From NCBI RefSeq assembly GCF_001469955.1, contig NZ_LOPU01000016.1:351685-415684 (forward strand): a stretch of 64,000 nt of DNA. The letters run 5' to 3'. The notes under the pieces were generated by a model. It did no database searches and was not told where the DNA came from. It saw nothing but the letters and a program-made list of their open reading frames with translations. Each line of letters starts with the position of its first letter. The first letter of the stretch is position 1. The position numbers and the translations under genes are program-made. This document shows positions 26,518-34,543 of the stretch, in pieces. This DNA comes from Haloprofundus marisrubri (GTDB taxonomy: Archaea > Halobacteriota > Halobacteria > Halobacteriales > Haloferacaceae).

Positions 26518-27708
26518 ATGGGATTGGATATCTTACAGTTGCACCGGGGACCGGTCTACCCGCCGTCGAACGGCGAGGAGGTCCGCATCTGGGAGACGAC
26601 GAAGGCGTTGGCGGACACCGGACGGGTGTGGCTGGCGTATCCGGATGCCGACGGTACCGAGTACCCACCCGGCGTCTACGCGCTCGACCTCCAGAATCCG
26701 TTTCTCGACTACAAAACGACCCGAATCTACCTCTGGAACGCGCTCTTGGGTCTCGATTCGGACACGCCGATAGAACGTCTCCAGACACAGCGGACGGTGC
26801 GGACCGTGAAGCGATATCCGGTCGAGTTCGACGTGGTCTGCAGCGAGTCACCGCAGGTACTCGGCGCGGCCCGCGAACTCGCAGACCACTACGGTGCGGC
26901 GCTGTTGTTGAACAAACACAACGCGATGTTCGACTTGCTCGACCAGCAGTTGCGTTCTCGCAACGTGCCGGCGCCGATTCGCCGGCGCGCGGTGGCGAAC
27001 CTCCACGCCTACGAGCAGGCGGGTATCGACGACGCCGACGCCGTCGTGTTCCAGTCGGCCGACGACCGCACGCAGTTCGAGATTCCCGACGGCGTCAGAT
27101 GCGAGGTCATCACCAACGGGACGAACTACGAGGATATCGCCGCCGGCGGCGACCCCGACGCGGTGCGCCGGCAACTCGGACTCCGCGAGGACCGGACGGT
27201 CTGTCTGTTCGTCGGCGCGTGTGACTACGAACCGAACGAAGTGGCTGCTCGCCGCATCGTCGACGAGTTCGCCCCCGCACTACCCGACGTCGAGTTCGTC
27301 ATCGTCGGCCGCGACCCACCGAAAACGGCCCGCGAGAACGTCCACACGCCGGGGTTCGTCGACGACCTGCCGGGCGCGCTCTCGATGGCCGACGTCGCGC
27401 TCTGTCCACTGACGATGGGGTCGGGGACGAAACTGAAGATGATGGACTATCTCGCCGCGGGCCTCCCTATCGTGACGACGCCCGTCGGCGCACAGGGTAT
27501 CGACATCGTCGACGGCGAGACGGCGCTCGTCCGCGACGTGGGCCAGTTCGAGGAAGCGATTCGAGAACTCGACGCGTCGCCGGAACTCGCTGCCCGACTC
27601 GGCGAAAACGCACAGGAACTGGGGCGACAGTACTCGTGGCACGAACTCCTCTCGGCGTACGACGAACTCGTCACCGACATCGCCGGTCAACGCATCATCG
27701 TCGACTGA
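26518..27708 (+). CDS. GT4-family glycosyltransferase 2
   Basis: A 396-residue GT4 enzyme. The N-terminus LQLHRGPVYPPSNGEEVRIWE has the acceptor-side Gly/Glu loop; VFVGACDYEPNEVAA-like and GFVDDLPGALSMADVALCPLTMGSGTKLKMMDYLAAGLPIV form the donor site. It resembles the RfaB/PimA-like group with the SGTKLK motif. A weak TATA-like CTATTTAC lies about 25 nt before the ATG. It is probably co-regulated with the preceding GT4. Confidence 0.9.
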   Translation: MGLDILQLHRGPVYPPSNGEEVRIWETTKALADTGRVWLAYPDADGTEYPPGVYALDLQNPFLDYKTTRIYLWNALLGLDSDTPIERLQTQRTVRTVKRYPVEFDVVCSESPQVLGAARELADHYGAALLLNKHNAMFDLLDQQLRSRNVPAPIRRRAVANLHAYEQAGIDDADAVVFQSADDRTQFEIPDGVRCEVITNGTNYEDIAAGGDPDAVRRQLGLREDRTVCLFVGACDYEPNEVAARRIVDEFAPALPDVEFVIVGRDPPKTARENVHTPGFVDDLPGALSMADVALCPLTMGSGTKLKMMDYLAAGLPIVTTPVGAQGIDIVDGETALVRDVGQFEEAIRELDASPELAARLGENAQELGRQYSWHELLSAYDELVTDIAGQRIIVD

Positions 27709-27761
27709 CCCGGACGGCTGATTTGATTCTCGCGGAGGCGGTTACGCCGGGTGACCGACGC

Positions 27762-28928
27762 TCACTTGTTGGCCGTTTCCCACGTCACCACGTTGCGACT
27801 GTTGACGAAGTTCCACGCCCCGACGAGCAGGCTGTAGTTGCCCACGAGGAAGTAGTACGGCACGTGAAAGAGGTTCGGTACTTTCCGTCGGCCGTCTTCG
27901 AGAAGATAGCCGACGAGGCCCAAAAGGAGGAAGCCGACGCTAGCTGAAAACGGCACGAGGTACAGAAACGACCCGGTCAGCGTGACGAGCGCTCCCAATG
28001 CGACGAACGCGACCGCAGAGAGCATCGGCGTACTCCACCACAACACGGTGTCACTGGCGAACTTCACGGAGAAGAACCCGTACCGAAGCGGGTTCAGCAG
28101 GTGTAGATACTGTGCGACAGTGTGCCACGAGCGCGTCGTGATGCGGACTTTCCGCCTGAGTTCGGCGTCGACGCTCCTTGCGGTGTGTTCTCGGGCGATG
28201 GCGTCGGGTTCGTAAACGACACGCCATCCCTCGCTGCGAATCGAGAGCGGTTCGGCGAAGTCGCTGATGGCGTCGGCGGGAAGCGGAACGTACGCTTCCG
28301 AACGGATGGCGTAGATGGCTCCGTTTCCTTTGACGACCGACCCGAGTTTCGACTCGTACTCCTTGATGAAGCGGGTGTACTGCCACCAGATGGACTCGCC
28401 TTCCACGTCGTCGGTTTCGCGGGAGAGTCGGAGTTCGCCGACGACGCACCCGACCTCCGGTCCCATCGACGAGACCAGTTTTCGGACCGCATCGGGTTCG
28501 TACATCGAGTTCGCGTCCGAAAAGACGAGCACTTCGGCGTCGACTCTCTCGGCTACTGCGTTCTGACACGCCGTCTTACCGACGCGGCCCTCGATGCGTT
28601 CGAGTCGAACCCCTTGGTCGGCGTACGACCGGACGATGTCGTCGGTTCGGTCCGAGGAGGCGTCCGAGAACACCACGATATCGAGTTTCTCGTCGGGGTA
28701 GTCGAGTTCGAGACTGTTCTCTAGCTTGTCGGCGATGACTGCTTCCTCGTTGTACGCGGCGATGATAAGCGCCACTTTCGGGGGTTCGTCTCGCTCCCAC
28801 TGTGGCACCGTCGCCGGAGCGACCGAAGCGACCGCCCACAGTCCGAGCGGATACAGCGCATAGGCGTACACCACCAGAAACGCACTGACGAGAACTACTG
28901 CAACGAGTGCGCTCTCCACAACTGCCAT
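27762..28928 (-). CDS. membrane-bound GT2 processive-type glycosyltransferase
   Basis: A 388-residue GT2 with an N-terminal transmembrane helix (about 5-27), a GT-A domain with AAYNEEAVI, VVFSDASSD, LVFSDANS (DxD-like) and EDxxL-like SEGWRVVYEPDA, then a Q/RxxRW-type RSWHTV segment. Three or four C-terminal helices follow. The layout matches hyaluronan- or cellulose-synthase-like enzymes, so it may both polymerise and export. It is convergent with GT4 2. Confidence 0.88.
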   Translation of the reverse strand: MAVVESALVAVVLVSAFLVVYAYALYPLGLWAVASVAPATVPQWERDEPPKVALIIAAYNEEAVIADKLENSLELDYPDEKLDIVVFSDASSDRTDDIVRSYADQGVRLERIEGRVGKTACQNAVAERVDAEVLVFSDANSMYEPDAVRKLVSSMGPEVGCVVGELRLSRETDDVEGESIWWQYTRFIKEYESKLGSVVKGNGAIYAIRSEAYVPLPADAISDFAEPLSIRSEGWRVVYEPDAIAREHTARSVDAELRRKVRITTRSWHTVAQYLHLLNPLRYGFFSVKFASDTVLWWSTPMLSAVAFVALGALVTLTGSFLYLVPFSASVGFLLLGLVGYLLEDGRRKVPNLFHVPYYFLVGNYSLLVGAWNFVNSRNVVTWETANK

Positions 28929-28950
28929 ATACAGATATATGCCTGTGTGT

Positions 28951-28960
28951 TCATAAAAAA
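28951..28960 (-). promoter_or_regulatory. TATA-like box of the processive GT2
   Basis: Minus-strand TTTTTTATGA, 23-32 nt from the ATG at 28928, suggesting a leaderless transcript. Confidence 0.45.
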
Positions 28961-29048
28961 GTAAAGTCAGTTGACAACATCTTCAGCCGGGGTGATAGGA
29001 CGTGTGACGGTGACAATGTTCAACTAACTGGCAGTCGCACTGAGGGGT

Positions 29049-29996
29049 ATGGCTGCGGCAACTCGTCCTCTCGTCAGCGTCGTTCTCCCCACCTACGACC
29101 GGCCAGCGTATCTCCGCGCTGCCGTCGAGTCGGTGTTCGAGCAGACGTACGACGCCGTCGAACTTCTCGTCGTCGACGACCACTCGCCCCGGCCGGCCGC
29201 ACCCGTCGTCGACGAGATGGACCACGACGGCCGCCACACCGTTCGCGTCATCCGCCACGACGAGAACCGCGGGGGGTCCGCCGCCCGCGCGACGGGAATC
29301 CGTGCGGCGACGGGCGAGTACATCGCGTTTCTCGACGACGACGACGAGTGGTTGCCGACCAAGTTGGAGAAACAGGTCGCGGTGATGGACGCGCATCCGA
29401 AGGTCGGACTCGTGTACACCGGCACGCAGGTGATAGACGGCAACGGCGACGAACTGGAGTCGATACGCCCCGTCTCACACGGTGACATCACGAAGACGCT
29501 GCTGTGTCAGAACGTCATCGGGTCGTTCTCGAAGGTCATGGTCCGGCGCTCGCTCGTCGAGGAAGTCGGAACGCCGGACGAGCGGTTCCCCAGTTGGCAG
29601 GATTTGGAGTGGTACATCCGCCTGTCGAGACACTGCTCGGTCGCCGGTATCCGCGAACCGCTCATCCGATATCAGACGGACTCACCCGGCCGAATCACCG
29701 ACGACGTCGACGACGCGTTGGTCTCTCGACGGCTGTTCGTCGAGAAGTTCGACCCGCTCGCCCGCGAACACGGCCGCCTGTTCGCTCGAAAGTTCCGAGC
29801 GTGGGCCGCCTACCGCGTCGGCCGTCTGCTCGTCATGCACGGCGAGTTCGATAGAGCGCGTCCGCTTCTCGTGTCCGCCACCCGACTGTACCCGTTCGAG
29901 CCGACGTTTGCGACGTTTTTGCTCCCGACGCTGGGCGGACGACGCGCCTACCGGCTCATCAAAGCGGGCAAACGACTCGTCGGAACCGACGCCTGA
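29049..29996 (+). CDS. GT2-family glycosyltransferase
   Basis: A 315-residue soluble GT2. VVLPTYDRPAYLRAAVESV, LVVDDHSPRP, AFLDDDDEWLP (the DxD metal site) and PSWQDLEWYIRLS are standard GT-A signatures. The C-terminal 90 residues are helical, basic (RKFRAWAAYRVGRLL), and may associate with the membrane. It is followed by the flippase gene after 178 bp. Confidence 0.9.
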   Translation: MAAATRPLVSVVLPTYDRPAYLRAAVESVFEQTYDAVELLVVDDHSPRPAAPVVDEMDHDGRHTVRVIRHDENRGGSAARATGIRAATGEYIAFLDDDDEWLPTKLEKQVAVMDAHPKVGLVYTGTQVIDGNGDELESIRPVSHGDITKTLLCQNVIGSFSKVMVRRSLVEEVGTPDERFPSWQDLEWYIRLSRHCSVAGIREPLIRYQTDSPGRITDDVDDALVSRRLFVEKFDPLAREHGRLFARKFRAWAAYRVGRLLVMHGEFDRARPLLVSATRLYPFEPTFATFLLPTLGGRRAYRLIKAGKRLVGTDA

Positions 29997-30137
29997 GTCG
30001 CTCGTCGTTTCCGCGCTTCCGTCGGTCGCTCCGTTTTGCGCTCATATCGACGTTCGGGTTTCCTCCCCTTCGACTCGCTCGTGTGTCGAGACACGGGGTG
30101 AGAGTCAGTCACACTGGTCAGTGAACGTGTATCCGAC

Positions 30138-30146
30138 ACTATACTT
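30138..30146 (+). promoter_or_regulatory. TATA-like element of flippase 1
   Basis: CTATACTTA about 30 nt before the ATG at 30175, giving a leader of only a few nucleotides. Confidence 0.5.
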
Positions 30147-30174
30147 ATGCCCAACGCTTCTGACAGTAGCTTAG

Positions 30175-31659
30175 ATGGGACGGAACGTCGTACGTGGGTT
30201 TCTTTCGATTTTCAGCTCCGACGTTGGTGTGCTCATACTCTCGATTTCCATAACGCCGATACTGGTTCGCGTGTTGACGAGCGCGGAGTACGGCAACTAC
30301 GCGTTCGTGATGTCGGTGCTCAGCATCACGATGATCGTCATCAACGCGGGCATCTTCGACGGGATACGCAAGTACATCGCAGAACAGCGCCCCGACGCCG
30401 ACTGGGACTCCAACGTCTTCGCGTACTACATGCAGGTGGGACTCGCGCTGGCGTTCGCCGCCGTGGTCATCATTCTGGTCGTCCTCCAACTTGGCGTCAT
30501 AGAGCGTCTTTTCACCCCCGAGTTCGAGACGTACTTCTACATTCTCGCGGCGTTGGTCGTCATCAGACAGCTGTGGGCTATCGGCCGCGGGACGCTGATG
30601 GGACTCGGCTACGAGCACATCTCCGAACCGACGAAGATGGCCCGTTGGGTCATCTTCGCGCTGGTCGGGGTGCCGCTGGCAGCTATCGGGTGGGGCGTCG
30701 TCGGCGTGCTCATCGGCCGCGTCGTCGCCCGTGGCCTCGTCGCGCTCGCGGTGTTCTGGTACGTCTCGAAGTACGTCTCACTCGGCTCCGTGTTCCGCAA
30801 AGTGCCGTCGGAGTTCCCCCGCAGAGAGCTACTGTCGTACAACTCGTTCAGCGTGATTCTCATCCTCCTGACGAGTTCGCTGTACCACGTCGACCTGATT
30901 CTTTTGCGAACGCTGTCGGGCGCGCAACAGACCGGCTACTACAACGCCGCGCTCATCGTCGCCGAGTTCCTCTGGTTCGTCCCGACGGCGATGCAGACGG
31001 TGTTGCTCCAGTCGACGTCGGAGTGGTGGTCACAGGACAAAGTCGACACCGTCACCGACGTCACCAGTCGGGCGACGCGCTACGTCGTTCTCATCACGGC
31101 CATCATGTGTATCGGCATCGCGTCGCTCGCAAACCAGTTCGTCTCGCTGTACTTCGGCGCGGAGTATCTGGCCGCCGTCGACCCGTTGCTGCTGCTGTTG
31201 CCCGGGACGCTCGGGTTCGCCGTTGCACGCCCGATTTTCGCCGTCGGACAGGGTAAGGGTGAACTCCGATTGTTGATTCTCGCCACCGGTGCGGCGGCGG
31301 CGCTCAACTTGGTGCTCAATCTCCTCCTCATCCCCCGGTACGGGACGCTCGGTGCGGCGACGTCGACGAGTATCGGCTACGGGTCGATGGTCGTGTTCCA
31401 CGTACTCGTCGCGCGCCGAATCGGCTTCGACCCTATCTCGGACCTGCGTCTGGGGCGAATCGTCGCCGCGACGCTCGTCGCCGCGATTCCCGTCTTCGGC
31501 CTGCCGTTCGTGCTGAACGGCGACATCCTCGAACTGGCGATAGTCCCGCCGGTCGGATTCGTCGTCTTCGTCGTCGCCGCGGTGCTGTTCGGCGCTATCG
31601 ACCGCTCGGAAGTAAACGAAGTGAGACAGCGACTCTCGACGGTGCTGCCGACTGGCTGA
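30175..31659 (+). CDS. Wzx-type flippase 1 (MOP superfamily)
   Basis: A 494-residue polytopic protein with about 12-14 transmembrane helices and the MOP/polysaccharide-transport N-terminus (FLSIFSSDVGVLILSISITPILVRVL; SAEYGNYAFVMS). Such proteins move lipid-linked oligosaccharides to the outer face of the membrane. It starts a few bases after its predicted transcription start. A second member (37049-38482) in the same locus suggests two lipid-linked glycans or sub-steps. Length is typical. Confidence 0.9.
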   Translation: MGRNVVRGFLSIFSSDVGVLILSISITPILVRVLTSAEYGNYAFVMSVLSITMIVINAGIFDGIRKYIAEQRPDADWDSNVFAYYMQVGLALAFAAVVIILVVLQLGVIERLFTPEFETYFYILAALVVIRQLWAIGRGTLMGLGYEHISEPTKMARWVIFALVGVPLAAIGWGVVGVLIGRVVARGLVALAVFWYVSKYVSLGSVFRKVPSEFPRRELLSYNSFSVILILLTSSLYHVDLILLRTLSGAQQTGYYNAALIVAEFLWFVPTAMQTVLLQSTSEWWSQDKVDTVTDVTSRATRYVVLITAIMCIGIASLANQFVSLYFGAEYLAAVDPLLLLLPGTLGFAVARPIFAVGQGKGELRLLILATGAAAALNLVLNLLLIPRYGTLGAATSTSIGYGSMVVFHVLVARRIGFDPISDLRLGRIVAATLVAAIPVFGLPFVLNGDILELAIVPPVGFVVFVVAAVLFGAIDRSEVNEVRQRLSTVLPTG

Positions 31660-31783
31660 CGGACGTTCGAGTCACTGCGAGCGTTCGAGGTCGGAGGAAC
31701 TGACGGCGGCGAACGCTCGCCGGCGCGCGTTTCGTGGTGTCGCCTCTCGACGGAGTAGACCGGGACGGGACGTGTTCGTCGTA

Positions 31784-33112
31784 CTACGGAGACCGGACGC
31801 TTCGCAGCGACTGGTGGACGATTGCGAAGACGCTGGCGAAGAACCCGACGAGCAACAACAGCCCCGAGAGTCCAACGAGTGCCAAGGGGAACTCGCCGCT
31901 CTGTCCGTACTCGAACATCGACCAGTATCCGACGCTCAGTCCAGCGAACGCGCTGATGAATCCGGGCACGCCGAGCGTCGTCAGCGGCCGGTCCCGTTCG
32001 ATGAGCCGAAGCACGCCTTTCACTACCGAGTAGCCGTGAAGCAGCGGATTGTGGGTGTACGTGTCTTCGAGGTCGTACCGAATTTTGATGCCGATTTCGT
32101 CGATAGCGTACCCGCGTTTTCGGGCGTGAAACAGGATGTCGGTGCTGGCTTCCATGCTCGACCCGAGCGTGTCGTCTTCGGCGAGAGACTCGATTGCTCT
32201 CGGGCCGTACGCTCGGAAGCCACTCTGTGTGTCACCGATACGCTCGCTCTTGCGAAACGTGCCGAGTCCGAGGTTGGTGAGCGTGTTGATGACCCAGAGA
32301 CCGAACCGCCGGTAGAGCGGAATCTCGCTCGCTACGTCGCCTGTAAACCGACTCCCGATGACGATGTCGGCGCTGCACTCCTGTTGCCGCCGCAAGAGCC
32401 GTTGTACGTCGCCGCCGTCGTGTTGGCCGTCCGCGTCGATGACGACCAGACTCGACGCGTTGCGCTGCTTGCCCTCGACGAACAGCGTCTGCAACGCCGC
32501 CCCGTAGCCGCGGTTTCTCGAGTGTCTCACGACGACTGCGCCGGCCGCTGCGGCCCGCTCTGCGGTACGGTCGCTGCTGCCGTCGTCGACGACAACGACG
32601 ATGTCGGCGTAGTTCTGCACCTCTTCGACGACCGACCCGACGACTTTCTCCTCGTTGTAAGCGGGGAGACCGACGACGATGGGCGCTTCGACCGGTTTCT
32701 CCTCGATGAGTCGAGGCCGCGACTCGACTGCGAACGAGTCGTCGGTTTCGAGTGCGTCGAAGCTAGCTTGAAAGTCGATGCGCCTCTCGGGGTTTTCGTG
32801 AACCACGAGTCCGCGGAAGCCGTGCGACTGTGCGATATCGACCAGCGTCTCCCGTATCGTCTCACCGTCGGCCGATGCGTAGTCTTCTCCCCGCTGTACC
32901 TCCAGCGGTTCGTCGTCGAGTCCGACGGCGTACAGCACGGTCCCGTCCCGACGAATCGCCAACAGCGGGCAGCCGTACTGTCCGGCACGTGAGAGAAGAC
33001 GAAGCAGATGCTGGTCTTCGTCCTCGTCGAACACAACGCCGAGCGCGTAGGCTTCCCCTCCCAGTACCGCTCCTGTACCCGAGTAGTCGTCTTCGATATA
33101 GCTCCCATCCAT
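31784..33112 (-). CDS. GT2 with unusual N-terminal domain, copy 1 (Dpm1/AglD-like core)
   Basis: A 442-residue protein. Residues about 20-130 form an extra alpha/beta domain with AYALGVVFDEDEDQHLLRLLSRAGQYGCP and RGLVVHENPERRID. Residues 140-360 are a GT2 core: GLPAYNEEKVVG, VVVDDGSSDRT, VIDADGQHD (DxD), IGDTQSGFRAYGPRA. Two C-terminal transmembrane helices follow (about 375-395 and 405-430). The core resembles dolichol-phosphate sugar synthases. A paralogue with the same N-terminal domain lies at 48679-50007. The N-terminal domain may sense a ligand or partner; that is a guess. Confidence 0.88.
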   Translation of the reverse strand: MDGSYIEDDYSGTGAVLGGEAYALGVVFDEDEDQHLLRLLSRAGQYGCPLLAIRRDGTVLYAVGLDDEPLEVQRGEDYASADGETIRETLVDIAQSHGFRGLVVHENPERRIDFQASFDALETDDSFAVESRPRLIEEKPVEAPIVVGLPAYNEEKVVGSVVEEVQNYADIVVVVDDGSSDRTAERAAAAGAVVVRHSRNRGYGAALQTLFVEGKQRNASSLVVIDADGQHDGGDVQRLLRRQQECSADIVIGSRFTGDVASEIPLYRRFGLWVINTLTNLGLGTFRKSERIGDTQSGFRAYGPRAIESLAEDDTLGSSMEASTDILFHARKRGYAIDEIGIKIRYDLEDTYTHNPLLHGYSVVKGVLRLIERDRPLTTLGVPGFISAFAGLSVGYWSMFEYGQSGEFPLALVGLSGLLLLVGFFASVFAIVHQSLRSVRSP

Positions 33113-33496
33113 CGCGTGTGTCCCTCCATGTGACTGATGACAGAGGCATATCTTGTTATGGCGTACATAGAGATAGAGACCACTGATGGAACTGGTCGGA
33201 AATACTCGATTTTTGCTAAAACGTTCAGGTACATCGGTTTGTATTCGGTGTTGTTACACTACATGTGAGATTATATACATTCATATCCGTGTACAGCCAC
33301 AGCAGTGAAGCAGAGGGAGAACACGACGCTCTTGCCGTACGATTCGGGTCGGCTTCTGCCGACCGTGACGAAAAACGCAACTCGGTCGATCTCACCACGG
33401 ATTTCCCGCTGCAACGCGATTTTCGGGATAATACGACGTTACCGGTCGAGTGGCGCCGAAAGGAGACAGACAGGACGCCCGGCGTTGAGACTCCGT
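33113..33496. other. intergenic region, promoter of GT2 copy 1
   Basis: 384 bp of lower GC. Contains the conserved promoter block described at 33134-33160 and an AT-rich stretch near 33240-33300. No gene convincing on either strand. Confidence 0.6.
33134..33160 (-). promoter_or_regulatory. promoter and operator block of GT2 copy 1
   Basis: Minus-strand CATAACAA core (33153-33160) with an imperfect palindrome CTGATGACAG centred 15 bp downstream. The same core and spacing are found before the paralogue (50023-50052), where the palindrome is perfect. Confidence 0.5.
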
Positions 33497-34540
33497 CTAC
33501 AGTTCCCACTTTAGACGACCGAGATTGCCGTTTCGTCCGAGGATACGCTTCGGATGCGGGCCGTACCACCAGAGAAACAGCATCGTCTGACTCGATTTGA
33601 TTCGTTTTATCGTCTCGCGGTCGACGACGTTCCGTTCGGCGCGTAGACGGTCACGCTTCTCGTACAGGCGACGGAAGACGTTGACGAGAGACGAGAGGCT
33701 TCTCGTCAGGAGAACGACGTAGACCGAATAGATAACGGTCGTGAACAGTACGTACCGCCATGGGAGGTTTCGGACGGCGATGTTGATTCTGTTCTCGACC
33801 AGACGCTCTTTCGTCTCCTTGTCGGAGAGTCGTCCTTCGGGAGTCTTCTTGTGGTACACCGCAACCGAGGGTGTGTAGAGGATATCGTACCCCGCGTCGA
33901 GAACGCGTATCGAGAGGTCCATCTCCTCGAAGCCGTAGACGAAGTTGTCAGGGTACAGTCCTGCTTTCTCGAACACCTCTCGTCGGAACGCCGTCCCCAT
34001 GCCGATGAAACTCGTCGTGCGGAACTGTTCGTCGGGTTCGATGTGGAACTCGGGGGGGTCGGGTGTCTCGTCGACTTTCACATCACCACTGTAGTAGTCC
34101 AGCGACTGAAACGCCAAAATTCCGACGTCGTCGTAACTGTCGAACAGTCTGAGGACTTCGTCTGTCGCGGTGTCGTCGGCTAGGACCGCGTCGTCGTCCA
34201 TCTGCACGATGATGTCGCCGGACGCCCGCTCGATGGCGGCGTTCTTTGCACCGGGGGCACCCATTCGCTCGGCGAAGTGGTAGTACTGCACATCGTGGCG
34301 GTCGAGTCGGCCGCCGTCACTGAACAGTTTGTCCTCGCGGGTTCGGTCGGTCGAGTTGCTGACGACGACGACTTCTATCGGCCGGTATCGCTGGTCGAGT
34401 GCGGATTCGACAGCGTCGACGAGACTGTCGACGCGGTTGTACGTCGCAATGATGTAGGAGACAAGTGGCGTGTCGCGCCCGTTGTGTCTCTCCGCTGCCG
34501 TCCCGTTCGCTGTTACCGTCGTCGAGTCCGTTTCTTGCAT
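33497..34540 (-). CDS. GT2 glycosyltransferase with C-terminal membrane segment
   Basis: A 347-residue GT2: VSYIIATYNRVDSLVDAV, EVVVVSNSTDRT, IVQMDDDAVLADD (DxD-type) and GMGTAFRREVFEKAG plus GFEEMDLSIRVLDAGYD. A hydrophobic segment near residue 265-285 (YVLFTTVIYSVYVVLLT) suggests membrane attachment. It starts 3 bp after the stop of the upstream large membrane-protein gene, so both form one operon. Rhamnosyltransferase-like members share this motif set. Confidence 0.88.
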   Translation of the reverse strand: MQETDSTTVTANGTAAERHNGRDTPLVSYIIATYNRVDSLVDAVESALDQRYRPIEVVVVSNSTDRTREDKLFSDGGRLDRHDVQYYHFAERMGAPGAKNAAIERASGDIIVQMDDDAVLADDTATDEVLRLFDSYDDVGILAFQSLDYYSGDVKVDETPDPPEFHIEPDEQFRTTSFIGMGTAFRREVFEKAGLYPDNFVYGFEEMDLSIRVLDAGYDILYTPSVAVYHKKTPEGRLSDKETKERLVENRINIAVRNLPWRYVLFTTVIYSVYVVLLTRSLSSLVNVFRRLYEKRDRLRAERNVVDRETIKRIKSSQTMLFLWWYGPHPKRILGRNGNLGRLKWEL

Positions 34541-34543
34541 CGC

